This document shows, piece by piece, positions 1 to 10,502 of a stretch of DNA of 64,000 nt (position 1 is its first letter; every line of letters starts with the position of its first letter). Under the pieces are notes generated by a model. The model made no database searches, was not told where the DNA came from, and saw only the letters and a list, made by a program, of their open reading frames with translations. The DNA is from Holophagales bacterium (GTDB lineage Bacteria; Acidobacteriota; Thermoanaerobaculia; UBA5066), in the NCBI GenBank assembly GCA_016716705.1, contig JADJVF010000005.1:1-64000 (forward strand), written 5' to 3'. The position numbers were made by a program, and so were the translations under genes.

Positions 1-771
1 GACCATGACGGCGTTCGGGTCGTTCGCCTTCTTCAGCGCGGCGACCGCGTTCCAGGCCATCGCGGCGTCCCAGGTGCATTGCGCGCGGAACATCCCGTCC
101 CACATCGACTCGGGCATCGAGGCGGAGTGCACGGCGTCCTCCTCCTCGAAGAACGCTTTGAAGAGCCGGCGGTGCTCGGCGTTCTCCGCGTCGATCTTCG
201 GCGGCAGGAGGGCCTTCTGCTCGGTCGTGAGCCCGTCGAACCCCTTCTTCCTCACGTCGGAGACGAGCTCGCGCGGGACGTTCACGCCGTAGAGCGGAAT
301 CTTCGCGTCGCGGCAGAACAGGAAGATGTCGCGGTAGTAGTTCCAGTGGTAGCCCCAGTTCCGGTACCAGCGGGACCTCTCGACGAACTCGGCCTCCGAG
401 AGCGTCCCGCCGTTCCAGAGGTCGAGGGCCGGCTGCTCGGCGACCGGGAACATCTCGAGGCCGACGAGGACCTTCCTCCCGGCCCGGTGGAGCTCGCGGA
501 TCACCTGCAGCTGGACGCGGTGGAACTCGGCGCTCGTGTGGCTCTCGCCGAGGAAGAGGAGGCTCGTCTTCGAGAGCCTCCGCGCGACCTCGGACGGCGT
601 CAGCGCCGACGCCGTCCGCGCGTCGGTCACGACGTCCAGGACGGGGGCGAGCGTCCTCTCCCGCCGGGCGGGATCGCCGAGCGGGAGGTCGAGGGCGGCG
701 TTCTCGCCGCGGAGCGAAAGGGCGGAAAGCGCGAGGAGGAGGGTGGCGGCGAGCGGCGCGGTGCGTTTCAT
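1..771 (-). CDS. ChaN-like haem-uptake/Tiki-superfamily protein, cut by window edge
   Basis: The first 257 codons are present; the 3' end lies outside the window. The protein starts at an ATG (771) with a Sec-type signal (MKRTAPLAATLLLALSALS). A LGESH motif follows at residues 74-78, then GLEMFPV about 30 residues later. These are hallmarks of the ChaN/DUF399 family (haem-binding uptake, Tiki superfamily), where the early Glu and His sit in the putative active or haem site. It is probably periplasmic or a surface lipoprotein, although I see no clear lipobox. No Shine-Dalgarno precedes the ATG; a TAGGAT hexamer lies 12 bases upstream. The exact substrate is not known for this subgroup. Confidence 0.72.
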   Translation of the reverse strand, partial: MKRTAPLAATLLLALSALSLRGENAALDLPLGDPARRERTLAPVLDVVTDARTASALTPSEVARRLSKTSLLFLGESHTSAEFHRVQLQVIRELHRAGRKVLVGLEMFPVAEQPALDLWNGGTLSEAEFVERSRWYRNWGYHWNYYRDIFLFCRDAKIPLYGVNVPRELVSDVRKKGFDGLTTEQKALLPPKIDAENAEHRRLFKAFFEEEDAVHSASMPESMWDGMFRAQCTWDAAMAWNAVAALKKANDPNAVMV

Positions 772-783
772 GGCGGCGACGCG

Positions 784-789
784 ATCCTA
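784..789 (-). promoter_or_regulatory. putative -10 (TAGGAT) of the ChaN-like gene
   Basis: TAGGAT on the minus strand ends 12 bases before the ATG at 771. No ribosome site is present between them. It fits the short-leader pattern seen at ten other genes here; no convincing -35. Confidence 0.35.
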
Positions 790-870
790 ATCCGCCGCGC
801 GTGCCGATGGCCGGTCTCCCTCGGCCGGCCGGTCCGTCGCGACCCCGCGACCCCCCCTCCCGAAAGCATC

Positions 871-892
871 AGGCCGCCCCGAGGGGCGGCCT
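871..892 (-). terminator. GC-rich hairpin after the 60-residue gene
   Basis: A perfect 10-bp inverted repeat (AGGCCGCCCC / GGGGCGGCCT) with a 2-base spacer sits 27 bases past the stop of the small basic protein. The T-tract is poor (GATGCTTTC), so termination strength is uncertain. Confidence 0.5.
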
Positions 893-918
893 TCCAAGAT
901 CCCGGTCGGTTCCGGAGC

Positions 919-1101
919 TCAAGCGTCCGGGTTCGGAGCTTCGGTCGGCTCGACGTTCTCGACGCTCTCGCCGGCCTCGTCCGTGGCGCCGTCGGGGCTA
1001 CCGCTCTTCTTCTCGAGCTTCTTCGCGAGCTTTTCCTCGCGCTTCTGTTTCTTGACGATTTCCCGTTGCCGCTTGCTGTGCGAGTAGTTGGGACGGCCCA
1101 A
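919..1101 (-). CDS. small basic conserved protein (60 aa, GRPNYSHSKRQ type)
   Basis: This is a 60-residue protein. It opens with GRPNYSHSKRQREIVKKQKR, continues as a Lys/Glu helix and ends in an acidic tail. I recognise the N-terminus as that of a widespread small hypothetical family with no assigned function; the basic helix suggests nucleic-acid or ribosome contact (inference). The start is decided by a strong AGGAGGT ribosome site whose last base lies 6 bases before a TTG codon at 1101. The longer frame running up to 1335 has no such signal, and its extra N-terminus looks non-coding. A GC-rich hairpin follows the stop. Confidence 0.6.
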   Translation of the reverse strand: MGRPNYSHSKRQREIVKKQKREEKLAKKLEKKSGSPDGATDEAGESVENVEPTEAPNPDA

Positions 1102-1296
1102 ATGCCCACCTCCTGAATATGGCTTCGCAACCTGGGGACAGCTGCTCGTTGAAGCGGCACCCCGAACTGCGGAGCGGAGGATAGCAGGCTGTGGGCCGGC
1201 GCGGACGGTCTCGTCGCTGTCGCGTCGGGTGCCCCCCTGAGGTGACCGCCCGGAAACGGGTCTTCCCCGGATGCCTGAAGTTCGTGCCGGGCCTAC

Positions 1297-1326
1297 AAAA
1301 AGGGCGGGGGGCCGAAGCCCCCCGCC
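1297..1326 (-). terminator. rho-independent terminator of the TonB receptor gene
   Basis: On the minus strand a 10-bp GC stem (GGCGGGGGGC / GCCCCCCGCC) closes a TTCG tetraloop and is followed directly by CTTTTTGT. It lies 35 bases beyond the receptor stop codon. Confidence 0.85.
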
Positions 1327-1360
1327 GGTTCTCACCCTTCGGAGAGAACGTACGAATGCG

Positions 1361-4055
1361 TCAGAAGTCGATGCGGAAACCGAGCTCGTACCGCAGAGGC
1401 TGGACCCATGCGGTCGGCTGGCCGTACGCGGTGTTCCCCCTGTCCCCCTGGTAGCTCGTGATCTGCTCGGTGTTGAAGACGTTGTAGACCGATCCGATGA
1501 CGGAGACCGAGAGCCGGTTCGAGGCGAAGCTCAGAGGGATCCGCTTCTCGAGGTTCAGGTCGAGGTTGTGAAGGACCGGGCCCCGGCGGCTTCCGCGGGG
1601 CTCCTGGTAGAAGGTGCCCCAGCTGGGATCAGAGATGAAGTAGGCCCAGGGGAACCCGGAGCGATAGGTGTAGTTCAGGCCGAGGTTCGTCTCGATGTAC
1701 GGGATCATGTAGTTGCCGAAGACCTTGAACCGGTTGCGGGCGTCGTCGCCCAGGTACCCGTACATGTACCGGAAGTTGTCGCCCGTCGGATTCGTCGGGT
1801 CGTACCAGTCGAAGTCGACGCCGATGTACTGGGTGCTGCCGATGTCCGTCGACCCCCGGCTCTTGGAGTAGACGTAGCTCGCGTTGACCATGCCCCGGAG
1901 GAAGCGGTACTCGGCCATGAAGGTGTAGGCGTAGTAGTCGTGCTTCAGCACGTCGGAGAGACCCGCGGACTTCCCGGGCTGGTTCGTGATGATGAAGTCC
2001 GCGCAGTCGACGTAGTCGATGCACGTGTCCTCGAGCATCCTGTTCGTCTTCTTGTAGTTGTAGCTCGCCGTGAAGGAGAGGTTCCTGACGATCTCGCGCT
2101 CGAAGGCCAGTCCGACCGCGTCGTCGTAGGGGCCCCCTGAGCTCCGCGTCGACGAGCGGGGCGGTGAGCAGGGAACCGCCCGTCTGGTTCACGAACCCCC
2201 AGGTCTTGGTCGTCGTGTTCCAGCGGTAGTTGCGGGTCGTTGCGGAGTAGACGCCCGTGTCGAGGCCCCGGGAGATGGTCAGTCCCGGCTCGTGGTAGAA
2301 CTGCCCGTAGTTCGCGCGGGCCACGGTCTTGCCGTCACCCGTGATGTCGTAGGCGGCCGCGAAGCGGGGCTGGAAACGCTGGAACTGCATGACCTGCAGG
2401 TCCTGGTTGTTGAACATCGCCGTCTCGTCGTAGCGGACGCCGAGGTTCACGGTCAGGCGCGCGGTCGGCCGCCAGGAGTCCTGGATGTACGCGGAGAAGC
2501 CGTCGGCCCTCCTCTTGTAGGTCGGGTTGCGGGTCGTGACGGCCTGCGAGTACGGGATCCGGGCTCCGCTCGCGTCGAAGCCGGCGAACGTGCCCGTGGC
2601 GCCGCAGACGAAGCCGGTCGGGCAGAAGGACGGATCGGTGGGGGTCCCGGTCGTGAAGTTGTAGGAGGGGTACTTGGTGTTGTCGATGTCGAAGCCGGTC
2701 TTGAACTGGTGGTTGCCGGCGAAGTCGGCGAGGAAGTACGAGGTGTTGGCTCCGATCAGCTTCCGGTTCCGCGGGCCGCCCTGGGAGTTGGAGTAGCCGC
2801 CGTAGACGACTCCCGTCTTGCGGTTCTGCCACTGCGTGGCCGACAGGTCCCCGGACCTCGGGTAGGAAGTGACCTCGTTCTCGTTCTGGCCGGCCTGAAA
2901 CTCGCCGATCCAGCTGCTGGTGAAGACCCCGGTGAGCTTCAGGTTGAAGGTCTCGGTCGCCTGATCCTGATTCCGGGTCGCTTCGGGGAGGCGCTGGACG
3001 GACAGGTCCGGGTTCTCGATCGACGCGCTCGAGTTGTAGTAGTTGAAGAAGCCGCTGTAGGACGGGGAGAGCGTGAAGGAGAGCTTCCCGCCGTAGTCCC
3101 AGCCGGTGTACCGGTAGATGGCCGGGTTGGTGTTCGCGGCGAGATACGCCGGGACCGCCGAGTAGGGGATCTGGTACTGGTCGGGGCGCCGCATGTTCGC
3201 GAAGAACCAGAGGTTGTCCTTCAGGATCGGTCCGCCGAGGGTGGCGCCCCACGGGGTCCGCCGGCTTTCGGCCTTGTTGGGGTCGTAGTGGTCCCCCGAC
3301 TTCTCCATGTCGCTCGTCCGGTAGCGGATGTCGAAGGTGCCGGAGAAGTCGTTGCCTCCCGACTTCGTCACGACGTTCACCACGCCTCCGGTCGCCTTCC
3401 CGTACTCCGCCTCGAAGCCCGAGGTCTGGACGCTGACCTCCTGGATCGTGTCGAAGTTCATCTGGACCGTCCAGGTGTGCGTGATCGGGTCGGTCGTGTT
3501 GACACCGTCGATCATGTAGGAGTTCTCGATCGAGCTCCCGCCGAGAACACTCGGGTTGCTGGTTCCGACGACGCCGGGGGTCTGGTTCAGGAGGCTCTGG
3601 TAGCTCCTGTTGGCCGCGCCGACCGGAATGTTCCGGAGGTAGTCCGAGTTGAAGTTCGTCGCGGTGTTCGTCTGCGTGACGTCGACGACGGGCGCTTCGC
3701 CGGTGACCACGACTTCCGTCTGGACGTCGGCGAGCTCCATGGTCGAGTTCACCTGGGTGTCGAGGTTGAGGCCCACGGACAGCTCGCTGCGGGTCACGAC
3801 CTTGAACCCCGAGAGCAGGAAGGACACCAGGTAGCCCTTGCCCGGGGGAAGGCTCGGAACGCGGTAGGTCCCGTCCCCCTTCGTGATCGCGGTGCGGGTT
3901 CCCTGGAGGACGGGGCCCTTCACCGTGACGCTGACGCCGGGCAGCGGCTGGCCGCTCTTGTCCTTGACGACGCCGGAGATGGAGCCATCGAGCGCGCCGA
4001 GCGCCGGGAGCGCCATGACGAGCAGGAGAGCCACTGGAACGAGGAGTCTTCTCAT
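1361..4055 (-). CDS. TonB-dependent receptor, Oar-like, with N-terminal carboxypeptidase-regulatory domain (one frameshift)
   Basis: An outer-membrane receptor of about 897 residues once a frameshift is repaired. In order: signal peptide (MRRLLVPVALLLVMALPALG); a CarboxypepD_reg-like beta-sandwich (GSISGVVKDKSGQPLPGVSV) at about 22-105; plug domain with VVVTGEAPVVDV and SYMIDGVNTTDP; a long beta-barrel; and a terminal RIDF whose last Phe is the usual outer-membrane assembly signal. This architecture is expanded in Acidobacteriota and is linked to uptake of oligosaccharides or other large ligands; the ligand cannot be told here. The frame breaks at 2129-2137 in a G4C5 run: one base too many turns the expected ELRGPYDDAVGLAFERE into noise, while the rest of the barrel reads intact in the next frame. 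A strong terminator follows. No TonB, ExbB or ExbD is nearby. Confidence 0.9.
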
Positions 4056-4615
4056 TCTTCGAGTTTCCTTTCCATCAAGAGCGTTTCGAATCGGGTCGAG
4101 GATGAGTTTCCTTGCGTTGATCCGGGTTGGCGGAACTCCAGGCTGGATCTTTCGGACGGAGCGTCGTCACTCGACTGCGGGCCGGTTGCGGGTGCGACCT
4201 CCACGATCGCCCCCCCTGAACGGAAACCAGAGGTCTCGGGGCTCCTCCCTTCGCGTATTGATGACTGCACCGAGCCGAAATCCGTGAGGAAAAGACGAAT
4301 CGGCTCTCCTCATCGGTAGAGCCGAAGTCGAGCCGGTGCGCGGGACGGCTACGGTTACTTCGAGATCGATCCAAACCCTTGGATTGTATGCGAAGACGGT
4401 GTGAAGATGTGGCACAGGATTCCGAATTCATCGAGCGCGCGCAAGACGTTGAGTTGCAGGTCTTTGTTGCAATGGATCCCAGCGGATCGCGGTTGCGGCC
4501 GAATGCCGTTCGCAAGGTCACGCCAGCAGGCTAGGAAGATCGATGCCAGACACGGCGAGATCGTCCCTCGAGATGAGCGATTCGTCCTCCGGACCCACGC
4601 CGGGCCGGAAAGCTC
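4056..4615. other. 560-bp region without a recognised gene
   Basis: The stretch lies upstream of the TonB receptor and downstream of the aldo/keto reductase. It is visibly less GC-rich around 4380-4470 than its surroundings. Open frames here are short and unconvincing. One minus-strand frame at about 4370-4480 reads CNKDLQLNVLRALDEFGIL, which looks protein-like, but it has no start codon or ribosome site and soon stops. It may be a gene remnant or the long leader and promoter region of the receptor gene. Confidence 0.4.
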
Positions 4616-5827
4616 TCAGGCGAGGACGGACTCCGCCCTCCTCATCAGCCCCGCCACGTCGACCCCGTGCGGGCAGACGCGGTTCGCCGGGGTGAAGTCG
4701 ACCCGCGAGAGCGCCCGGGCTTCGGCGGGGAGCTTCGCGAAAAGGTCGCGGGCCTTTCCCGGCTCGCCGTAGGCGTCGTGGTACATGAGGTAGCGCATGG
4801 TGTCGCCGATCCTCACGTTCGCCGCGACGGCGGCGTTGCAGATGTGATCGCAGCCGTCGCAGGCGTACGGGCGCGTCGCCATCGCGTAGCGGTCGAGGGC
4901 GTCCTTCTCCGAGGCGGAGAGGGCATTGCGGTCGAGGGCGGCCGCGATGTTCTCGCGGAGCTTCTCGAACGTGTCCATCTGCGAGACGGCGGCCGAGATC
5001 CGCTCGTCCGCCCAGACGGCCTTCAGCACGGCCTGGTGCTTGGTCCACTTCCCGGTCTTCTCGAACTTCTGCCAGGCGTCGCGGAAGCCGGCCTCGGACC
5101 CCTGCGTCTTCATCGCGATGAGGCCGACGCCCGCCTTGTGGGCGGCGTCGATGGCGGCGTTCAGCTCGCTGTTGCCGTAGCTCCGGAAGTTGTAGCGGAA
5201 CATGACCGACTCCACCCACGGCGTCTTCGCCGCCTTGTGGAGGAGCTCGGCGACGTTGCCGTCGTGGCAGGAGAAGCCGAAGTGCCGGATCTTCCCGGCC
5301 TTCTTCAGGCGGGAGACGGTGACGGCGAGGTCGTCGCTCAGGTAGTCCGCGTCCTTCAGGGCGTGGAGGTAGTACATGTCGACGTAGTCCGACTGGAGCT
5401 GCTCGAGGCTCCGGAAGACCGTCTGCTCGAACGCCTTCGGGTCGTGCTTGTCGCTCTTGGACGTCACCCAGACCTTGTCGCGGTTCTTCGCGCGGGCGAA
5501 GTAGGCGGCCAGGCCCGCCTCCGACTGCCCGCCGAGGTAGCAGTCCGCCGCGTCGACGTAGTTCGCGCCGAACCGGACCGCCTCGGCGAGCTTCGGGTCG
5601 AACTTCCGGTCGAGCGCCATGCCGCCGACGAGGAGGATCGGGACGGTCTTCCCGGTCTTCCCGAGCGTCCGGCGCGGCACCTGGGGCAGGGGAGGCTCCT
5701 GCGCTGCCTGGGCCTCCGCAGGGTGCGAGGGGAGGCCGATGCCGCCGACGAGGGCCGCGCCGGCGGCCGCGCCGCCGAGGCCGAGGAGGTGCCGCCGGGT
5801 CATGCCGTTTCCGTCGTGCTTCGCCAT
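4616..5827 (-). CDS. Tat-exported aldo/keto reductase with C-terminal Cys cluster
   Basis: A 403-residue protein. The N-terminus has a twin-arginine signal (TRRHLLGLGGAAAGAA), so it is probably exported folded with its cofactor. The barrel carries the aldo/keto-reductase tetrad: Asp92, Tyr97 (DAADCY), Lys124 (VTSK) and His155 (YYLH). After the barrel, Cys323, Cys326, Cys330 and Cys385 form a CxxCxxxC...CP set as in AKRs with an added 4Fe-4S-like domain. The start ATG (5827) has GGAGGA 6 bases upstream. It is the last gene of the DUF6599-DUF362-polyferredoxin operon, 35 bases after the polyferredoxin. Electrons probably come through that membrane protein (inference). The substrate is unknown. 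Confidence 0.82.
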   Translation of the reverse strand: MAKHDGNGMTRRHLLGLGGAAAGAALVGGIGLPSHPAEAQAAQEPPLPQVPRRTLGKTGKTVPILLVGGMALDRKFDPKLAEAVRFGANYVDAADCYLGGQSEAGLAAYFARAKNRDKVWVTSKSDKHDPKAFEQTVFRSLEQLQSDYVDMYYLHALKDADYLSDDLAVTVSRLKKAGKIRHFGFSCHDGNVAELLHKAAKTPWVESVMFRYNFRSYGNSELNAAIDAAHKAGVGLIAMKTQGSEAGFRDAWQKFEKTGKWTKHQAVLKAVWADERISAAVSQMDTFEKLRENIAAALDRNALSASEKDALDRYAMATRPYACDGCDHICNAAVAANVRIGDTMRYLMYHDAYGEPGKARDLFAKLPAEARALSRVDFTPANRVCPHGVDVAGLMRRAESVLA

Positions 5828-5862
5828 GTCGTCCTCCGTGCCGGCGCGAGCCGGGCTCCGCT

Positions 5863-8634
<2,772 letters not shown>

Positions 8635-8642
<8 letters not shown>

Positions 8643-9861
8643 ACCCGCCTCCCGTCGGCTTCGCTGCGGAAGGCGGACCTGCCGCGGCCTTCTTCGCGAC
8701 GTCGGGCGGAAGGGCGAGGACGGCCTTCTCGAGCTTCGCGAGGGCCTCGGCCCCCTTTGGCAGGACCGGGGCGCCGCGAACACCAACGACCATCGTCCCG
8801 GCGGCGACCGTCCGCGAGAACGTCGAGAGGTAGCGGTCCTTCACCCACGAGGCACCGGCGGCCGCGACCTTCTCGCCGTAGGAGAGGAATCCTTCCTCGA
8901 ACTTCGCCGAGAGCGTCTTCGCCTTCGCCGCGTCGCCCGCCGGGAGGACGAAGAGCTCGGTCTCGCCGTCGTCCAGGGTGGCGGACGTGACGTTCTTCGC
9001 GAAGCCGAAGGAGAAGGCGTTCTCCGCCGCGTACTGGAGGCGATCGGGCGGGAGGCCGAGCGCGTCGGCAAAGAGCGCGACGGTCCAGGGCTTCTCGCCC
9101 GCCGCGATCCCTTGCTCGAACGCCTTCCGGAGAGCCTCGAGCTGCGCGAGGACCGCGGGCGACTCGTCGGAGCCGATCGCCCTCGCATAGCTCCCCCCGC
9201 GCGCGAGAAAGAGTGCGTTGCGCGCGACGTACCACGACGTCCCGCCGCCGCTCGCCGCCTTCGTCTCGGGCGGCTTCTCGGCCGCGAAGGCGCCGAGGGC
9301 GTTCTCGGCCGAGCCGAGGTCGTAGAGCTCCACGTCGACGGCGGCGTCCGACGGCCCCTCGAGCGTGACGAACGTGAGGGAGCGGAAGCCGCGCGAGAGG
9401 AAGAAGTCGGCGCGGCCGTCGATCTTCACGTAGAGGTTCTCGGCGTCGAAGCGGGACGCGGTCCGCTCCTTCCAGCCGGGCGCGGCGAGCGACGCCGGGA
9501 GAGCGCCGCGGTCGACGACAGTCGGGGCACTGCCGGTCGACGGCCCGCTTCCCGCCGGCTCCGCGCGGGCTGCCGCCGCCCGGGACGGACCGTCGGGCGC
9601 CGTGCGCCCCTCGACGACCGGGATCGCGACAGACCCGGTGGACGTGGCGGCCGGGTCGGCGAAAAGACCGGGGTCGGGGTGTGCGCCCCGCCACACGACC
9701 CAGGCTGCGAGAGCTGCGAGGCCGACGAGGACGACCGCTCCGGCCTTCGCCTCCGTGACGGAATACGACTTCCGGAAGACCCGGTACGGACGCGGGTTCA
9801 GGACGCGACGCTCGCTCGCGCCGAGGCCGGACGGCGCGTTCCGCACGGATGCCGCTTCCAT
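8635..9861 (-). CDS. DUF6599-family membrane-anchored protein
   Basis: 408 residues. A cytosolic N-terminus of about 40 residues is followed by one transmembrane helix (AGAVVLVGLAALAAWVVW), a low-complexity Pro/Ala/Ser linker, then a globular domain with RFDAENLYVKIDGRADFFLS. That segment matches the ENLYxYINGxAELY-type signature of DUF6599, a family common in Acidobacteriota. No catalytic residues are evident. As first gene of the redox operon it may be an assembly or sensor subunit (inference). There is no Shine-Dalgarno; TAGGCT lies 8 bases before the ATG. Confidence 0.7.
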
Positions 9862-9869
9862 GGGGCGTC

Positions 9870-9875
9870 AGCCTA
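9870..9875 (-). promoter_or_regulatory. putative -10 (TAGGCT) of the redox operon
   Basis: TAGGCT on the minus strand, 8 bases before the ATG of the DUF6599 gene, which has no ribosome site. Would give a leaderless or near-leaderless operon mRNA. Confidence 0.45.
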
Positions 9876-9986
9876 GCATCGAGTTCGGTGCGCGGCGCAG
9901 TCGTGCTTCGCGTGCAGCAGACCGGCGGGAGGCCGGAGCGGGCGATCGATGAATTGCATGCCCACCGCGCCGGATCGGAGGGCGGC

Positions 9987-10490
9987 TCAGGCTGTTCCCG
10001 ATCCGGGATTTTCCTCCGACGAACCTCGTTCTGCCGATTCCTCTCGGGCCTGTTCGGCCCTCACGTCGGCGATGGCCCGCGTCAGGAGCTCTCCCCTGGC
10101 CGTGCCGAGGCGTTCCTTCGCCGTGGCCCATCGGTCACGCTCCGCCCAGAAGGGGCAGGAGGGGCACGTCCCGCCCGCGGGGAAGTCGACGCCCTCTTCG
10201 TGCGGGCAGCCCAGGATCTCCTGGGCGACCACGACGCTGAGGGCCTCGTGCTTCTCGACGAACGCCACCACCTTGTCCCCGGTGAACGGGTCCTCGCGAA
10301 CGTCGACGGCGTCGGAGCTGAACACGGCCTGGTGCACTGGCTCGGCGTCCTTTGCGGGGACGATCGTGACCACGGCCCTGGTGGCCTTCGTGTCGTCGGG
10401 GCCGTAGTAGGCGACCGTGGCCGCCGGGAATCCGCGGAAGCCGCGGCGGGAGCGCTTGGCGAGGCGGGAGTGGAGCCGGATCGGTCTCAC
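9987..10490 (-). CDS. conserved hypothetical protein with CPHEEG...CPSCPFW motif
   Basis: 167 residues, soluble, no signal peptide. The middle contains FVEKHEALSVVVAQEILGCP, then CPHEEGVDFPAGGTCPSCPF. The three close cysteines with a preceding Cys-Pro-His look like a zinc or redox site. I recognise this as a conserved hypothetical family but cannot name a function. The C-terminus is a charged helix with a Ser/Glu-rich tail. The GTG start at 10490 is 9 bases past the DUF2300 stop; the TAGTCT hexamer spanning that stop lies 6 bases before the GTG, so the gene may have its own short-leader promoter or be the last gene of the operon. Confidence 0.6.
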   Translation of the reverse strand: MRPIRLHSRLAKRSRRGFRGFPAATVAYYGPDDTKATRAVVTIVPAKDAEPVHQAVFSSDAVDVREDPFTGDKVVAFVEKHEALSVVVAQEILGCPHEEGVDFPAGGTCPSCPFWAERDRWATAKERLGTARGELLTRAIADVRAEQAREESAERGSSEENPGSGTA

Positions 10491-10496
10491 GCGTCG

Positions 10497-10502
10497 AGAC
10501 TA
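10497..10502 (-). promoter_or_regulatory. putative -10 (TAGTCT) of the Cys-motif gene
   Basis: TAGTCT on the minus strand begins with the TAG stop of the DUF2300 gene and ends 6 bases before the GTG at 10490. The overlap with a stop codon makes chance occurrence more likely here than elsewhere. Confidence 0.3.

Noticed and set aside
871..892. Short inverted repeat as part of a repeat family or CRISPR
   Set aside because: Only single hairpins occur; no direct repeats with spacers were seen anywhere in the window.
2292..4319. A plus-strand 675-codon frame over the TonB receptor
   Set aside because: Shadow of the receptor gene; low-complexity Val/Arg/Gly product.
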